DNA of 64,000 nt, taken from assembly GCA_964020155.1 (NCBI GenBank), contig OZ026560.1:2724259-2788258 (forward strand), given 5' to 3'. This stretch comes from Chondrilla cf. caribensis. Taxonomy: Eukaryota > Porifera > Demospongiae > Chondrillida > Chondrillidae. Of this stretch, positions 14,501 to 38,204 are shown one piece after another (positions within the stretch are counted from its first letter, which is position 1; each line of letters begins with the position of its first letter). Both the position numbers and the translations under genes were made by a program. The notes beneath the pieces were generated by a model, which worked only from the letters and a program-made list of their open reading frames with translations, was not told the origin of the DNA and made no database searches.

Positions 14501-17009
14501 GTATATACACATATCATCATACATATACCATGATATTGCAAAAGGTGTACACATATAAATTGCAGTAAAAAGGTACATATTTCAATGATGAAGTTCACTG
14601 ATCACTGTACATTGAACTACTGTACAAGCTACTGTACAAGCTGCTGTACAAGCTGCTGTACAAGCTGCTGTACAAGCTGCTGTACAAGCTGCTGTACAAG
14701 CTGCTGTACAAGCTGCTGTACAAGCTGCTGTACAAGCTGCTGTACAAGCTGCTGTACAAGCTGCTGTACAAGCTGCTGTACAAGCTGCTGTACAAGCTGC
14801 TGTACAAGCTGCTGTACAAGCTGCTGTACAAGCTGCTGTACAAGCTGCTGTACAAGCTGCTGTACAAGCTGCTGTACAAGCTGCTGTACAAGTTACATAC
14901 GAGCTACCTAACAAGCTACCATACAACTTTCTCAAATGCTTACTAGTAACGAGAGGTGGCTACTCTGGATAGGTCAGACCTTTGGGGACATTGGAATATA
15001 GTGTAGTCTGGATAAGTCAGACCTCTGGGAACATTGGAATACAGTGTAGTCTGGATAAGTCAGACCTCTGGGGACACTGAAATATGTACAGCATAGTCTG
15101 GATTATTGTATATGAAATCGTTGACAGAAATGATACTTGATAAGAGGGTTTTATGAAAAACACACCAGTGGATTAACAAAAAATTGTCATGTACATGTAT
15201 GCATGTAGATATAAGTAGAGTCAGCCTTGATCTATCTACGTATAACGCCCTCATGTACGTATGTATGTACATCCTGGTATGAACAGGATTCTCACAAGGA
15301 AGTTCTCAAAACATGTGGAATTGTGTGTGAGGATACAAATTAAGGAACTCAACTATTAAGCGATCATTGGACAGCTGATAATATTTACTCTACATGTGTA
15401 GTAGATGTAAGGTTTCCCTGGCACATCTGCAGTGATGACAAGTAACTTTTGGCAGGTTGTGGAGTGAATGAGGAACAAAAACTGAAACTAGACATTAGTG
15501 AAAGGATTGCATGTGGAGGACATAAGGCATGTTGACCAGACGTGCCTCAAGATACCCAGGAGAACACTGACAGGCATAATCGCTTCTCCACAATCAACTT
15601 TGCAAGAGTACACTCTGAATTATGCAGCACCCGATTCATCTCCAACAAGTATTGATGACACCAACAACTGTTGGATATATCAGGGTTGTCAGTCATAGCA
15701 TACACATACTGTATGTATGCATACTCTGAATCAGACACACCTCATTTATCTAAAGGGAACAAGTATGATCAGATGAATCAAGGTCGACTAGATGCCCTTT
15801 CAGTTGAGGCAAACTCAGTTCTGATTGACAGTGCAGAGTACAGTAAGATACAACAGTGTTTGAGAGCATCTCACATATTCCACATGACATGTGTACATAC
15901 GTTGTCCGTCTTCCCATGAAGCACGTATTACTGTGCATACTTCTGGAGACAGATAACTGGATGGACCGAATGCGAGGGGTCAAGCACAGGATGTACAACG
16001 AACAATAGGACAGATATGGATAATTACATGGTGAGTAGGCAATGGGTGATAGCAGGTCATGGGTGATAGTAGGCCATGGATGATAGCAGGCATTGGGTGA
16101 TAGCAGGCCATGGATGATAGCAGGCCATGGGTGATAGCAGGCCATGTTTGGAGGAGTGAATGGCTGGCAGTATACAGCGAATTCTTGTATGGTACATACA
16201 ACATAATCATAATTTCATTGTAATTATGTTACGGTATGTCAAGTTTTCCATGACGAATACCGTACATGATACACCACAATTATTTATGAAGAACATGGTG
16301 GATTGATTGATTAATTGGATTTTTGTCACTGTATATTACGTACATGGATGTTGGGAAAAAGTGGTGGATGAAGTGTAGACGGCATAACGCGAATTCATTC
16401 TACTCGGGTTTTAATTGAGTAACTGTGAGAGTGCATCCGCAATAGGGAATCCACTTTGTGAGTACAGGCCAGGTCAGACACACGTATACAGTCCCATAAG
16501 GTTCACCTGAGATTCACTTATCTCAAGCTTCATTCATCCAACAATTCTTTATGATCTACCTCCACAGAGTCGTGAACAATGTGCCTTTTATCCAAAACCT
16601 GGTTTATCCGACACGTTTTACAAGGAACGAAGATGGTCGGATAAACCATATTATACCACTACATGAATGAAGTAGTCCACAGTATAGCAATTATGGTACT
16701 CAGCTATACCGCCTATAGCCTCTCGTACGTACATGTACAAGCATGTGTGGGCCTACACCATACATATGACATGTATACAGATTTGCGCACAAAATCAGGA
16801 CGTACAGACCACTGTGTCGTCCCCGGTGTCGGGTCGACCACGTGCATACAGACGAGCGGTCCCAGCATGAAACGGATTGAGCGCCACAATACCGTGGACG
16901 CGCCATAGTGAGAATGCCGTGTGTGACCCTCACCTGTGTCTCCTTGGCTGTCCACAATGGCACAGGTCAAGATATAAGCTACAGTAAAAAGCAAAAGTCT
17001 CTTATTCAT
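1590..17009 (-). CDS. CSPG4: CSPG4/NG2-like transmembrane proteoglycan, complete gene (7 exons, 2588 aa)
   Basis: Exons (minus, 5' to 3'): 16934-17009, 11756-13548, 8567-9190, 6759-8174, 6040-6596, 3705-5554 and 1590-3040; all junctions keep phase. Exon 1 encodes a signal peptide (MNKRLLLF, then a hydrophobic core). Exon 2 starts with a laminin-G domain (VSFLGGYSHL; closing Cys near GCMRRW), then CSPG repeats with the family signature of a tyrosine/histidine-aspartate 'YxHDG' turn (IYIHDGTES, VYVHDGSES, LTYKHGDS). CSPG repeats continue through every later exon. The last exon carries one membrane helix (YIVIPILGMAFVLMIVIS), a basic stop-transfer, and a Pro/Ser-rich tail ending EYWV. Human CSPG4 (2322 aa) ends QYWV, a PDZ ligand, and has two laminin-G domains; only one is clear here. 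Expected role: cell-surface adhesion and matrix receptor linked to PDZ scaffolds. The start is fixed by the signal peptide and the phase-1 splice. Confidence 0.9.
3041..3704. repeat. purine-rich intron 6 with degenerate 'gggaattggaaa' tract
   Basis: The CSPG4 intron between exons 6 and 7. About 3255-3620 is a degenerate purine-rich repeat of phrases such as 'aggacttgaaa' and 'gaaattgggaa', spaced roughly 30-45 bp. No coding potential is seen. Confidence 0.55.
5778..5905. repeat. 20-bp minisatellite in CSPG4 intron 5
   Basis: About six copies of ggatgtacctgtctacccca, perfect to near-perfect, decaying at the right end. No gene is seen in the rest of this intron. Confidence 0.85.
6636..6722. 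repeat. (TG)n microsatellite, CSPG4 intron 4
   Basis: An almost pure TG run of about 70 bp followed by a GA-rich tail, inside the intron at 6597-6758. Confidence 0.95.
8447..8522. repeat. (CA)n microsatellite, CSPG4 intron 3
   Basis: A pure CA run of about 70 bp, 45 bp from the 3' edge of exon 3. Confidence 0.95.
9236..9465. repeat. 31-bp minisatellite in CSPG4 intron 2
   Basis: About seven copies of a 31-bp unit containing atgcaaatagcatagaat. Two variants (ATACAAAC and ATGTAAAC) alternate, so the array has a dimeric 62-bp higher-order period. Confidence 0.85.
9945..10775. repeat. 18-bp minisatellite, about 40 copies, open in several frames
   Basis: Repeats of actggggacacactcact with GAGGAC/GGGGAC and CTTCCACT variants. 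The 18-bp period is a multiple of three, so long frames stay open on both strands (a Thr-Thr-Gly-Asp-Thr-Leu repeat frame spans 9705-10649 plus). It lies wholly inside a CSPG4 intron with no splice or promoter support, so these frames are not called genes. Confidence 0.9.
10776..11755. other. CSPG4 intron 2, remainder
   Basis: AT-rich sequence with scattered palindromic TACGTA/GTATGTAC motifs and short CA tracts. A loose repeat of 'gtacggacaaagtgtgtata' type occurs around 11250-11450. No gene is seen. Confidence 0.5.
13845..14005. repeat. short minisatellite with 'gcacaaagacacaagtgc' core
   Basis: Four copies of tatgcacaaagacacaagtg spaced 33-48 bp, alternating with catacgtatgtactg, in CSPG4 intron 1. 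Confidence 0.8.
14618..14892. repeat. 12-bp minisatellite (tgtacaagctgc)n
   Basis: About 22 almost perfect tandem copies of tgtacaagctgc. The unit is a multiple of three, so both strands read open. It sits in the large CSPG4 intron 1 and is not a gene. Confidence 0.95.
14955..15100. repeat. 43-bp repeat 'gtctggataagtcagacctc', first locus (about 3 copies)
   Basis: Three copies of a unit of about 43 bp with core gtctggataagtcagacct. GTCTG and CAGAC form a short inverted repeat around gataagt. The same family forms a larger array at 24055-24370. Confidence 0.85.
16025..16150. repeat. 17-bp minisatellite (gggtgatagcaggccat)
   Basis: Seven copies with 1-3 base variants in CSPG4 intron 1. The rest of the intron (15100-16930) is unique AT-rich sequence with no exon recognised. 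Confidence 0.85.
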
Positions 17010-17440
17010 TGTTGGTAGGGAGGAAAATTCCAAATCTTTCAGTTCGACTCCAAAGACGCGAGGAATTCTTCAATTCATCGACACGAACCACGCTAAAAGG
17101 ATGGAACGCTTCTTCACTATCAATCATAAACTGTGGGAAATGCGCTCTTTCTTCACTTTGAGAAGAAATCAAGCTTTCGCTCTACTTCAGCCACGAGAAA
17201 AGCCACTTTAGTCTTAAGTATGGACTTCCATAAGTTGATAAGAGGCCTCCCACTAGATGATCCACGGAAACGTCCGGATATCAGCCGCGAGCATTGTATA
17301 ACTTATCGACGGATTCATCATGATGACGCAGTCTCGTGGTGAACATAATGACATTGTAATTAAAGAAATGGTAATAACAATAATAATTCGAACACCTAAC
17401 GATATTCATACGATTCGTTTCTAGTGTCTTAACCTCTTCG

Positions 17441-23383
<5,943 letters not shown>

Positions 23384-23450
23384 TTTCTTACATACGGTGC
23401 TTAGGTTCACGATCTATGACGTCACTGACCGCAATGGTTACTTTTTAACA

Positions 23451-23457
23451 ATTTATT
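23451..23457 (-). promoter_or_regulatory. JTB polyadenylation signal AATAAA
   Basis: AATAAA reads on the minus strand 27 bp after the JTB stop and about 70 bp before the SSR2 start codon, so JTB transcript ends and SSR2 transcript starts must lie within about 100 bp. Confidence 0.6.
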
Positions 23458-23483
23458 GGCATAAAAAGTACAATGTAATTGAA

Positions 23484-23641
23484 TCATGCTTCGATTTGTT
23501 TTTGAATTCTCTTTAAAGCTCTTTCTTCGTGCTTTTTCTGTCTTTTCATTGCCACCAACTGACCAACAACGAGTCCACAAAGAGCAAAGACCTGTGATAA
23601 TCACAGAGCACTGAATGAGATTTCACCGCCTTGAATAATAA

Positions 23642-23721
<80 letters not shown>

Positions 23722-26700
23722 ATGTGTGTGTGTGTGCGTGCGTGTGTGCATGCATGCGTGCATGCGTGTGTGTGTGATTTATATTATAGAGGAGGTTGGA
23801 TTATCAAGGTATCAATTACAGAGGCAACCCAGTACACACCACACAGGAATACATAGGCATACACACACAGGCAGGTACGTACTTCGAATACCCAAAACTT
23901 GATTTTGTCTGTGTGTGTATTCTCTGAAGCTGGGTCACAAGGTGTAAATATTTTCTTCTTTGACTTGATACACAAGGCTCTGTGCTTGAATCCAGTTGAC
24001 TTGCAGAGTTTATCATTAGCGCTTTTCTGCAAAGCAAGAAAGTGGACCATGTGAAGAGATGTCAGACCTCTGGGGACATTGAAATACAGCGTAGTCTGGA
24101 TAAGTCAGACCTCTGGGGACGCTGAAATACAGTGGAGTCTGGATAAGTCAGACCTCTGGTGACACTGGAATACAGTGTAGTCTGGATAAGTCAGACCTCT
24201 GGGGACACCGGAATACAGTGTAGTCTGGATAAGTCAGACCTCTGGTGACACTGGAATACAGTGTAGTCTGGATAAGTCAAACCTCTGGGGACACTGAAAT
24301 ACAGTGTAGTCTGGACAAGTCAGACCTCTGGGGACACTGAAATACAGTGTAGTCTGGATAGTTCAAACCCTAAGTCCTATTACCACTTCAAATTAGGAGC
24401 CACCAACCTTTTCATATCCCAGACAGGGTCTGCAGTGTGTTAGCGGCTGACATCCTCCACAGTCACTCTCCAGACACTGAGAAGACGGACCTGAGGCAAC
24501 GTACACAGCATCCACTAACCTCTTTCCAACCCCGACATACAGCCACATCCATACAGCCACAGGCTCACTAGGTATATAGTGAGCCTGTCTAATGCAGTGT
24601 CCTATAGGGGATCTTGAGATCATGTACAACGGAATCTACCATTACAATTACTACTCGAACTGGGTCTCACTCAAAATGTAGGCCTCACCCTGCCCTTGGT
24701 GATAACGGTATTAGTTACAGAAGAACAAAAATTGTACAGTGGGACCTGTGTAATCCAGTGTCCTAAGGGATCTCGTGTACGGTAGGGCTTGTGTTGCAGT
24801 CTTCTAGGGAACCTCATGTACAGTGGGACTGGTGTAATCCTGTGTCCTAGGGAACCTCGTGTATAATGGGGCTTGTATAATACAGACACTCAGGGGATCT
24901 CATGTACAGTGGGTTCTGTCCAATGGAGACCTCATTGCCTTGGTTGGATCAGACATGGTGCCAGGTGCTATCCTGGAAGACAGGCCCACTATATCCTCAC
25001 TCACTACCCACCTATGGACGGTTCTCACTCACTACCCACCTATGGACGGTTCTCACTCACTACCCACCTATGGATGGTTCTCACTCACTACCCACCTATG
25101 GACGGTTCTCACTCACTACCCACCTATGGACGGTTCTCACTCACTACCCACCTATGGACAGTTCTCACTCACTACCCACCTATGGATGGTTCTCACTCAC
25201 TACCCACCTATGGACGGTTCTCACTCACTACCCACCTATGGACGGTTCTCACTCACTACCCACCTATGGATGGTCCACACTCACTACCCATCTATGGACG
25301 GTTCTCACTCACTACCCACCTATGGATGGTTCTCACTCACTACCCACCTATGGACGGTTCTCACTCACTACCCACCTCTGGACGGTTCTCACTCACTACC
25401 CACCTCTGGACGGTTCTCACTTACTACCCACCTATGGATGATCCTCACTCACTACCCACCTATGGATGGTTCTCACTCACTACCCACCTATGGATGGTTC
25501 TCACTCACTACCCACCTATGGATGTCCTCACTCACTACCCACCTATGGATGGTTCTCACTCACTACCCACCCATGGATGGTTCTCACTCACTACCCACCT
25601 ATGGACAGTTCTCACTCACTACCCACCTATGGACGGTTCAGATGAAGTCACAGATGTAGTGGAGGATTGGGTGGTCTCATCAGAGGGATTCGTGCTTGAC
25701 GTTTTGGCATGGGAAACACCAGTCGCTGTAAACCTGTAAAAGGAATAAACTCACTAACACTAGCAAATCACGGTGCAATGAACTACCTCGTTATCCGCAA
25801 TACACAAACACAAGTACCATTGAGAGATGCTACTCAAATTGAGTCCTCCCTCAGAATCCAGGCTTAATCTGTCCTTGATGACAACGGGATCAGTTCAGTG
25901 GAGAGGGGTAACTGGGTCACGTGTACAATGGGATCAGTTCAGTGGAGAGGGGTAACTGGGTCACGTGTACAATGGGATCAGTTCAGTGGAGAGGGGTAAC
26001 TGGGTCACGTGTACAATGGGATCAGTTCAGTGGAGAGGGGTAACTGGGTCACGTGTACAATGGGATCAGTTCAGTGGAGAGGGGTAACTGGGTCACATGG
26101 ACAATGGGATCAGTTTAGTGGAGAGGGGTAACTGGGTCACGTGGACAATGGGATCAGTTTAGTGGAGAGGGGTAACTGGGTCACGTGGACAATGGGATCA
26201 GTTCAGTGAAGAGAGGTAACTGGGTCACGTGGACAATGGGATCAGTTTAGTGGAGAGGGGTAACTGGGTCACGTGGACAATGGGATCAGTTCAGTGGAGA
26301 GGGGTAACTGGGTCACGTGGACAATGGGATCGGATAAGTGGAGAGGGGTAACTGGGTCACGTGGACAATGGGATCAGTTTAGTGGAGAGGGGTAACTGGG
26401 TCACGTGGACAATGGGATCAGTTCAGTGGAGAGGGGTAACTGGGTCACGTGTACAATGGGATCAGTTCAGTGGAGAGGGGTAACTGGGTCACGTGTACAA
26501 TGGGATCAGTTCAGTGGAGAGGGGTAACTGGGTCACATGGACAATGGGATCAGTTTAGTGGAGAGGGGTAACTGGGTCACGTGGACAATGGGATCAGTTT
26601 AGTGGAGAGGGGTAACTGGGTCACGTGGACAATGGGATCAGTTCAGTGAAGAGAGGTAACTGGGTCACGTGGACAATGGGATCAGTTTAGTGGAGAGGGG

Positions 26701-27395
26701 TAACTGGGTCACGTGGACAATGGGATCAGTTCAGTGGAGAGGGGTAACTGGGTCACGTGGACAATGGGATCGGATAAGTGGAGAGGGGTAACTGGGTCAC
26801 GTGGACAATGGGATCAGTTTAGTGGAGAGGGGTAACTGGGTCACGTGGACAATGGGATCAGTTCAGTGGAGAGGGGTAACTGGGTCACGTGGACAATGGG
26901 ATCAGTTCAGTGGAGAGGGGTAACTGGGTCACGTGTACAATGGGATCAGTTCAGTGGAGAGGGGTAACTGGGTCACGTGTACAATGGGATCAGTTCAGTG
27001 GAGAGGGGTAACTGGGTCACGTGTACAATGGGATCAGTTCAGTGAAGAGAGGTAACTGGGTCACGTGGACAATGGGATCGGATAAGTGGAGAGGGGTAAC
27101 TGGGTCACGTGGACAATGGGATCAGTTCAGTGGAGAGGGGTGATTAGTACTAACACTACCGCAGACACTCCTTTAAAGTATCTATGGTAGTACCAAGGAG
27201 AGGGGTTGATGAAAATAACAATATTATCACATCCCTCACTTATTCGTCATATCCCATGCATCGCACAATACACATGACTAATGATTTACCCAGAGTTTAA
27301 ACGGGACAAAACTAACAGCGATTATCTCCCTCAAAAACTCACAATGACAACAGTGTCACCACTATGACAAGTAACATGAACTTCTTGATACTCAT
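23484..27395 (-). CDS. JTB: JTB (jumping translocation breakpoint) membrane protein, complete (5 exons, 164 aa)
   Basis: Exons (minus, 5' to 3'): 27343-27395, 25627-25733, 24408-24490, 23883-24026 and 23484-23591; all phases match. The protein has a signal peptide (MSIKKFMLLVIVVTLLS), a Ser/Thr-rich spacer, then the JTB cysteine module: CGGC, CRPC, LCKSTGF...ALC and FTPCD, aligning with CSPC, ECGPTGY..ITC and FKSCR of human JTB (146 aa). A membrane helix (FWVFEVFALCGLVVGQLVA) and a basic tail ending KRIQKQIEA match the human FWKFEG... and KVRKQIESI ends. JTB is a small type I membrane protein reported at mitochondria and in cytokinesis; its molecular role is poorly defined. It starts 215 bp from the divergent G-beta-5 start. 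Confidence 0.93.
23644..23775. repeat. (TG)n microsatellite, JTB intron 4
   Basis: About 75 bp of pure TG followed by a TGCG/CATGCG-rich tail. Confidence 0.95.
24055..24372. repeat. 43-bp repeat 'gtctggataagtcagacctc', second locus (about 7 copies)
   Basis: Seven tandem copies of the family seen at 14955-15100, with GGGGACACTGAAATACAGTG between cores. It lies in JTB intron 3. Confidence 0.9.
24985..25640. repeat. 28-bp minisatellite 'ctcactacccacctatggac'
   Basis: About 23 copies of a 28-bp unit (plus GGTTCTCA). Because 28 is not a multiple of three all three frames cycle, yet none meets a stop. The last unit borders JTB exon 2, whose donor (CCATAG/GTGGGT) is made of repeat sequence. Confidence 0.92.
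25888..27145. repeat. 44-bp satellite with CACGTG in most units, 440-bp higher-order period
   Basis: About 28 copies of a 44-bp unit (gggatcagttcagtggagag, then GGGTAACTGGGTCACGTGTACAAT) in JTB intron 1. Private variants recur exactly 440 bp apart: CACATGG at 26093 and 26533, GAAGAGAGG at 26208 and 26648, and CGGATAAG at 26330 and 26770. Thus a ten-unit block was duplicated. Nearly every unit carries the E-box palindrome CACGTG. Confidence 0.95.
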
Positions 27396-27609
27396 CGGGT
27401 ACAGGATTGAGAGAATTGTTTTCCAAGAATAATTTGACTGATGAGAATTTCGTGACGTACTGATCAGGCTACTTTCGGCCTGCCATTTTAACATAACGTA
27501 ACTATACTTTTAATTCCGGGTTTCGTTCCAATGCACGGCATAGTGAGAATGGGAAAGAAAATAGGAACCGGGACAGACGGTTTTTCCCCATCAACACTGA
27601 ATAACAGAC
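27396..27609. promoter_or_regulatory. divergent JTB / G-beta-5 promoter
   Basis: Only 214 bp separate the JTB start codon (minus) and the G-beta-5 start codon (plus), so the promoters must share this interval. No TATA box is evident. TTTTAACATAACGTAAC and GGGTTTCGTTCC are the only notable motifs. The call rests on gene geometry. Confidence 0.6.
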
Positions 27610-33584
<5,975 letters not shown>

Positions 33585-34110
33585 GGTTATCACCAATTTG
33601 AATTTCGATTCACTTTGTCATCAATGTCAATGCAATTCTTAATTTGAGTGTACGTAATGTATGTACAATGAAATTCATTAATCTCCTCCAAATGAGTGTT
33701 GTAAATGTGTAAGATGATGTGTGACTATAACATACACCTCAAGGATTCATCAATAGTTTAGTATTGTTTGATTTTCTTTAATAATTCGTTTTATTATATA
33801 ACCATTTGTTTATTACAGTTATTGTACTATAGTGTGATGTGTAAGACATAAAATCAATATGGATGAATGTATGGGATGCAAGTGTGTAGATTCTCATTAA
33901 TCTGCCAAAATACACCACAACTTTAATTTTCCCTGATTTTAAGTAGAATAATGTAGTGGAAGGTCCAAATTGCTATAATCTAATGTGATCACATATATTA
34001 TGGGACCTTGTTCTCTTGTCTGGATTGGACAGGTTGCTGTTCCATTCAGATTGGAATGTATGCAAACACATGTCAGACATGTATGTATTTTGGGAGTCAA
34101 TCAAGGTGAC
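33585..34110. other. 3' flank of G-beta-5, AT-rich
   Basis: Unique AT-rich sequence, presumably 3' UTR then intergenic. No further gene seen. Confidence 0.5.
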
Positions 34111-34114
34111 CACT

Positions 34115-34530
34115 TCAGACAGATGGTCTAGGGAGGTGGCTGTTCATACAGGTCCCACTGTACTATACAGGTGACCATCCTAGGGAGGTGGCTGTTCATA
34201 CAGGTCCCACTGTACTATACAGGTGACCATCCTAGGGAGGTGGCTGTTCATACAGGTCCCACTGTACTATACAGGTGACCATCCTAGGGAGGTGGCTGTT
34301 CATACAGGTCCCACTGTACTATACAGGTGACCATCCTAGGGAGGTGGCTGTTCATACAGGTCCCACTGTACTATACAGGTGACCATCCTAGGGAGGTGGC
34401 TGTTCATACAGGTCCCACTGCACTATACAGGTGACCATCCTAGGGAGGTGGCTGTTCATATAGGTCCCATTGTACTATACAGGTGACCATCCTAGGGAGG
34501 TGGCTGTTTATACAGGTCCCACTGTACTAA
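34115..34530. repeat. 52-bp minisatellite 'gtgaccatcctagggaggtg'
   Basis: Eight near-identical copies of a 52-bp unit (continuing GCTGTTCATACAGGTCCCAC). Lies between the G-beta-5 and MYDGF 3' ends. Confidence 0.95.
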
Positions 34531-34911
34531 TTAACACATATTGTACACATGCACATATGATCGAACACACATGTAGGTACACGCATAAGCAGATGAAAAA
34601 TGACAAAAATTAATATGACATACAATATTATAGTAAATATGATATACATACAGTATGTATTATACATATCTATACAGTATTTGTATTTCTGTAGGCATGC
34701 ACATTTATTGTGTATGTACAGCATATGTAATATTATAATATTCTTATGTATTCCAACAAAACATATGCATACAATATGTAATAACTCCTTCACTATAAAA
34801 TTATTTCAAACTTATATAATTGCATGACAAGGTACTGTCTATGGTTTGAGGTAAGGAAGATTGTTTGTTGATTCGCCTGCTGTTGTGGATACATGTACTG
34901 TTGCCTGGCAA

Positions 34912-37900
34912 CTACTTGGATGACACTGACAGCTTGGAGAGACTGTTGCGAAATCCATCTCGTTTGGATTTTACTGCAGTAATGTAACGCACAATGTAGC
35001 CATAACAACAGTTGCAGACATAACAACATCCCAGCACAAGATTATACATACATAGTACCTGTGTGTACACACTGCCTATGTGGCTGTGTGTGTAGTGTGT
35101 GTACACACTGTATATGTGCCTGTGTGTGTAGTGTGTGTACACACTGTACAAATGTCTGTACATACACACTGTACACACATTTGCCTGTATGCGTAGTGTA
35201 CGTACACACTGCATCACTACATGCAAACAGTACATCCATCAACTCACCTCTCCCACCGGACACAACATACTCTTCATCCTGGAGCAAGGCGGAGCCACTT
35301 GAGTCCTGCAGCACACACAGAGAGTAGAGTGAACAGACACACACTGTGTATAGGACTAAGCAAATATAGTAAGACCTACATCACGATAACAGGCATCATT
35401 ATCACGATTATCATGATAATTATGTGATATTGTGATTTTGAGTTCCTATTATGATTAAAATTGTCAAATTCCACTTAGTCTGGAGAAACAGTTCAAAGGT
35501 GGATGAAACAAACTATTAAACTAACAAATTAGGCGTGGAGCAATACTTTGAAGCTGAAAACACTTATACATGTACATTTTATGGAAGTAAACAAGGACAG
35601 GAAGGATACCGTGATAATACTGAACACAATATCATTACCCCTATAATAAAATTAATGTCACTTATGTTGATGTTATTAATTAATGTTAATTAATCGTATT
35701 ATTACGACTATCATACAGGCCCATTACTACTGTTACATATATATATACGTAATATGGAGTACAATTCTCTATTTACCACAACATAAGATATACATACACA
35801 AATACACAAACACAGAGTACAGGTTTTCAGGAGTGTTCGAAAACGCAGTTTGTTCATAGTTTTCCATCTTGGTCTTTTCGACCTCACGGGTCATCTCCAG
35901 CAAGACTCATGGGGTTGGAATGTACGAGATGAGAACCTATCAACTAACTGTGGATTCAAACACTCCTGAAAGGTATGTACTGTATATACTGTACGTACTG
36001 TACATACACACTAGGGGTATAGAGTTTTATGTGAATATTGTGTACATACATATACACATAGATTGGGATTTGACACGAACCCCAGGACATTCTATACATA
36101 TGTACATATATGATGAGTGAGGGTGTGATCTGAAGCTGATGCAGATAATTGGGTTAGAGTCAGCTTGTGACAGTTACAAGTGGTTCGTTGTGTCAATTGG
36201 AGAGAAGTCAAAATACAAACAGATTGCATATCTTAAGGTCTTCCCCAATGTGGTGTGTTTATGCTTATATTATACCCAAAAATGTCTATGAGTCAGAGTG
36301 AGTAGCAAAATACACACGCCGGCACTTGCATGCACTCGCATGCGCGTGCACGCACACACACACACATCATACAAAGTGCACTGTAGTTCAGTACATTCAA
36401 CTCACAAATACTTCAACAGATAGTACATCTTTGTTGAGGATTTCAACAGAGAACCTCTTAAAGTATAAATAGGATGCCTTTTCTTCTGCTCTGTAGGAGT
36501 GAAGTAGATGCAGAGATGTAGTTACAGTTCAACATCAACACAACCATCAGCAGGTCGATGGAAAGGTTAACTTCGGGCCCAGTAGAGCAGTGATGATGAT
36601 GAAACAGCTAATGATGTTGTACACATCAAGAAACTCATATGATAAGAGTCACCATTTGCTCCCAACAAATAAAACTGTCTGTACATACAGTAAATAGAGT
36701 GCCCCCATCACTCCATACACTAGAGTGCCCCCATCACTCCATACACTAGAGTGCCCCCATCACTCCATACATTAGAGTGCCCCCATCACTCCATACATTA
36801 GAGTGCCCCCATCACTCCATACATTAGAGTGCCTCCATCACTCCATACATTAGAGTGCCCCCATCACTCCATACATTAGAGTGCCCCCATCACTCCATAC
36901 ATTAGAGTGCCCACATCACTCCATACATTAGGATACCCTCACATTGGCATACCTGTACACTTTGCAGGTGTAAATTTTCTCATCTTTGTTGACCATTGCT
37001 AGAAGAATCTGCCACTCCTGGAACAACGCATGAAACACAACACATGATAACAGTCACAAGGTTTCCTACGGCCATGGATAATCACAATAATTAACTATTA
37101 ATCATAATTTTAAAGAAAATTAAAAAAGATATTAGAAAACATAGGATGGACATCGTTAGAGTTATTGATGAGTACGTGAATATTTAAATTTAACATTGAA
37201 TCACCTATCTTATCCTTACACGTATGTATGAGATTATGATGGCACCCTCCCTGGACCCACCACTGACATAGGATTAACAACAACAACAAATTCAATGAGA
37301 AAACAGGCCATGAGAAGATGAATAAAGAAAAATCAACACAATAACTCCACGGGAAATTAATACTGTATGATTTGTAGACAATTAACACTGAACTTCAAGT
37401 CCTCAGTGTATCAGTAGTTAAGAGTGCACCTGGCTATCCATTCCAAGCTCCACCCTGTACAGAGGAACCCCTTATAATAGACTCCTGGATAGTGGAAACC
37501 TCTAGTTAACAACCTTCTTTGAGTTCCCAAAGTGTCCGTTATAGAGAGGTTCCACTGTAGAGTGTACAAAACTGTGAATGTAGAAATGTCAGGTGTAGAT
37601 AAGATCCACATGGTGAGGCCGAAAGAGGCAACTCCGGACATCTGACTACGGTTCAACTGTGGTTGCAATTGGAAGCATGGAACAGGTTTTCCCGAAATTA
37701 CCCCCCTCTTACGTTAGATGAGGATAACGCCTTGTAGTCTGAAGTAACTGTTGCGGTCATTGAAAGTAAAAGACCCAAAGTTGCCCTATTTTATCTTACA
37801 TCTTACTACACAGCTGCCCGAATGGCGACATTTGAAATCACGCAAACGTCAACTTGAGAAAGTTCACTATAGGGAGAAGGCAGGCTACAAATTCATGCAG

Positions 37901-38204
37901 TACCCGAGGTCCTCACCTCGTTAGTTCCTCCACTGGCTGAGTAGGTGAACGTGCATACAGTACCGTCATCCTACACTTGACAAAGGAAAGAAGGAAACGG
38001 ATGACCTACTTGGTACACGTGTGGAACAATCGAAGAATCATGCCAGTTTAAGCTACAATACGTTACAAAACTAACCAGTTTGATATCCGTAACATGTTTT
38101 TGATTATCTGGCTTTATGCTGAAATTATCCATAGCACCACTAGCCGAGTAGGCAGCAGAAAAGCAAAGAACGAACAACAAACCAATGAACAAATCCTGCG
38201 CCAT
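34912..38204 (-). CDS. MYDGF: myeloid-derived growth factor homolog, complete (6 exons, 150 aa)
   Basis: Exons (minus, 5' to 3'): 38076-38204, 37917-37970, 36953-37017, 36406-36490, 35248-35305 and 34912-34973; every phase matches. A signal peptide (MAQDLFIGLLFVLCFSAAYS) is followed by the UPF0556/MYDGF fold: TVCTFTYSASGGTNEEWQ (human YTCMFTYASQGGTNEQWQ), YTCKVYR (human FTCTIWR), SYLYFKRFSVEI, LLQDEEYVV and a C-terminal FRNSLSKLSV (human FKAELSKLVI). The two Cys of the family are kept. Human MYDGF is a secreted/ER protein of 173 aa ending in the retention-like RTEL; here the end is SSSK, so secretion is more likely (inference). The start codon lies 55 bp from the divergent ANK1 start. Confidence 0.93.
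36690..36932. repeat. 26-bp minisatellite (tagagtgcccccatcactcc...)
   Basis: About nine copies of a 26-bp unit (plus ATACAT) immediately beside MYDGF exon 3. Confidence 0.95.

Noticed and set aside
14582..14935. Cys-Thr-Ser and Tyr-Ser-Ser-Leu repeat proteins on both strands
   Set aside because: Translation of a 12-bp repeat; no start context or splice support.
24859..25739. Long plus-strand frames with Thr-His-Leu-Trp repeats
   Set aside because: All three frames of a 28-bp array are open, and JTB exon 2 is encoded on the opposite strand at its edge.
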